Of a stretch of DNA of 64,000 nucleotides, positions 62,815 through 64,000 are shown piece after piece. Position 1 is the stretch's first letter, and the number at the start of each line of letters is the position of its first letter. The position numbers and the translations under genes are program-made. The notes below the pieces were generated by a model. The model saw only the letters and a list, made by a program, of their open reading frames with translations, did not search any database and was not told where the DNA came from. The DNA comes from Streptomyces sp. NBC_01304 (lineage in GTDB: Bacteria > Actinomycetota > Actinomycetes > Streptomycetales > Streptomycetaceae), in the NCBI RefSeq assembly GCF_035975855.1, contig NZ_CP109055.1, positions 9,424,001-9,488,000 of the forward strand. Reading direction: 5' to 3'.

Positions 62815-62866
62815 TACGAGTAGGGGTCCGGCATGCCGCGCAGCGGGTGCCGGACCCCTACTCGTA
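62815..62866. terminator. Very strong hairpin, likely bidirectional terminator
   Basis: A 19-base perfect stem begins TACGAGTAGGGGTCCGGCA and has a 14-base loop. It stands 101 bases beyond the stop of the minus-strand gene at 62967. It probably terminates that transcript. Confidence 0.75.
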
Positions 62867-62966
62867 TGTGAGTGCACTCCTCCTGGTCTCCACGGAGTGG
62901 CAGTGCCGCAGACGCAGTCCACCGACCCCATGCGTATGAGCAGGTCAATCGTCGGCGTCTGGCGGG

Positions 62967-63344
62967 TCACTCTGCGGACGTGGTCACCGAGTCACGAGCC
63001 AGTGTGCGTCCATTCTCGCCGATGAGTACTGCGGACACAGCGGTGCGCCCGCCGGGCTTGACTGGAATGCCGCTGCCATCACCGATGGCCACCGTGATCC
63101 TGCCCGCACCGCTCACCGACACGACCGCGGAGCCGCTCGCACGAGGGCGGTCCAGATCGACCAGTGTGACGACGAGGCGGCCAGGTCTGCCACATGTCCT
63201 GTACGACATCTCGATGGTGACCCGATCTGAGCCGGTCCGTACCCGCCCTATAGCAGCGGCAGGCAGATCAACCGATTCCAGGCCACCCCAGATGTGGGTG
63301 GAGAGCAGCGCAATCGCGACTAGCGCCACGCATATTGTCAGCAT
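62967..63344 (-). CDS. Small exported or membrane-tethered protein
   Basis: 125 residues from the ATG at 63344 with GGAAGGCGG upstream; longer starts exist to 63416. An N-terminal hydrophobic segment (MLTICVALVAIALLS) is followed by a beta-rich domain (VTIEMSYRTCGRPGRLVVTL, GSAVVSVSGAGRITVAIG). A single Cys follows the helix. The family is not recognised. It is followed by a strong terminator. The interval 63345-63869 holds no gene I can support. Confidence 0.55.
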   Translation of the reverse strand: MLTICVALVAIALLSTHIWGGLESVDLPAAAIGRVRTGSDRVTIEMSYRTCGRPGRLVVTLVDLDRPRASGSAVVSVSGAGRITVAIGDGSGIPVKPGGRTAVSAVLIGENGRTLARDSVTTSAE

Positions 63345-63869
63345 CAGATGTCCGCCTTCCACTCTCAGGGTTCTGAGCGGGCAGTTGGGAGTCGTGGGCG
63401 ACGCCCAGTACTGCACCTCTGTATTCGCCGCGCATGTGCTTCACGCGGACCTATAGGAATCCTTGGATGCCGCAGTAGCCGTGGGCGAGCAATTCGAGGG
63501 CAGTCCACTCGATCGGCGCTCTTCGGTGTGATGCGTGAGCCGAGGGAGGGCCCTGCGGCTGGTTGCACACGGGCAACCAGCCAAGCGTACGGCCAACCAA
63601 TCTGTCCCGTCGGTGATGACTGGCGGAAGTTTCCCTATGGGTCTCGCTACCTCAGTCGGCTCAGGGTTTCCGTTTACCGAGGAGGACATAAGGGCCCGCG
63701 AGTTAATTCAACGTCGTTAAAAGTAGCTGGAGTTGAGATTCGGAGTACGATAACGCTCATTTCTGAGGTGCAATCAGTTACTCGCATGCGCGGCGATAAC
63801 TGTGCTGTTCTTGGAACACGCCGCCCCGGCCAACACCGAAGGCGCGTACCCCTTTAGAGGAGGATTTCC

Positions 63870-64000
63870 ATGCCCCTGTGTAATCCTTGTTCGCGATGCG
63901 GGAAGCGCGCCCAGTCGGGCGGGCCCTCGACCCAGGTGAAGCCCGGGAACCGTCGTGTGCGGACCCACCGCAGCAGGGAACCTGCCAGCCTCACTGAGTG
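63870..64000 (+). CDS. Start of a gene cut by the window edge
   Basis: The ATG at 63870 follows a strong AGAGGAGGA. The first residues (MPLCNPCSRCGKRAQSG) carry a CxxCxxC cluster that could bind metal. Basic residues follow (NRRVRTHRSREP). About 43 codons are visible, and the frame may end at the very edge (TG after GAG). No family can be named. Confidence 0.4.
   Translation, partial: MPLCNPCSRCGKRAQSGGPSTQVKPGNRRVRTHRSREPASLTE

Noticed and set aside
63348..63857. 169-residue plus-strand frame near the window end
   Set aside because: No ribosome site, and the composition changes along the frame. It overlaps the 5' end of the exported protein gene on the other strand.
1..64000. CRISPR array, tRNA or rRNA genes
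   Set aside because: No regularly spaced direct repeats and no cloverleaf or rRNA-like segments were noticed on reading. A tRNAscan or CRISPR search would be decisive.

Overview
The window is high-GC actinobacterial DNA, almost certainly Streptomyces. The signs are GTG and TTG starts, a DUF397/DUF5753 regulator pair, LGFP repeats, a DUF6262/Tn554-like recombinase set, and a dense load of Streptomyces-type insertion sequences. It looks like an accessory region of a chromosome arm or large linear plasmid. No rRNA, tRNA, CRISPR array or core metabolic operon was seen.

Layout. 0-5.9 kb: a secreted ricin-like lectin protein, IS1380 and IS110 relics, and a truncated DUF5753 regulator with its DUF397 partner. 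5.9-13.5 kb: a Tn554-like set of two tyrosine recombinases plus a DUF6262 protein, convergent with a three-gene hypothetical operon. 13.5-25.4 kb: a graveyard of IS fragments (IS3, IS1182, IS1380, IS701-like, IS630, ISL3). It also holds an M23 peptidase gene split by a passenger-carrying IS5-type element and the first copy of an XRE plus secreted-protein module. 25.5-34 kb: a secreted metalloprotease, then three convergent genes of visibly lower GC. Two of these are paralogous 607-residue proteins that look like leukocidin-family pore formers without signal peptides. 34-38.8 kb: a MITE next to an intact IS5 element, the second identical copy of the passenger IS inside a membrane protein gene, and a HAD phosphatase. 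39.8-41.4 kb: a secreted-repeat protein and an aquaporin.

41.6-54.4 kb is a coherent cell-surface locus. It holds secreted DUF11 and Ig-like proteins, two small secreted proteins with C-terminal membrane anchors and basic tails, and a MinD/ParA-like ATPase. It continues with a septum-formation-type lipoprotein, a multi-pass transferase-like protein, a processive GT2 glycosyltransferase and UDP-GlcNAc 2-epimerase. It ends with a probable exosortase-family protein (Cys, NxxR and His motifs), a tiny membrane protein and a trypsin-like protein. My inference is a dedicated sorting and glycosylation system for the anchored proteins.

54.4-64 kb: a truncated serine recombinase, a triple nest (IS3 orfA split by ISAs1, itself split by an intact IS21 element), the second XRE plus secreted-protein module, an IS481 pseudogene, a small exported protein and a partial gene at the edge.

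The strongest candidates for undescribed biology are the leukocidin-like cluster, the exosortase-centred surface locus, and the duplicated XRE/secreted-protein module with a conserved upstream operator. All functional calls rest on reading motifs by eye; no database search was possible.
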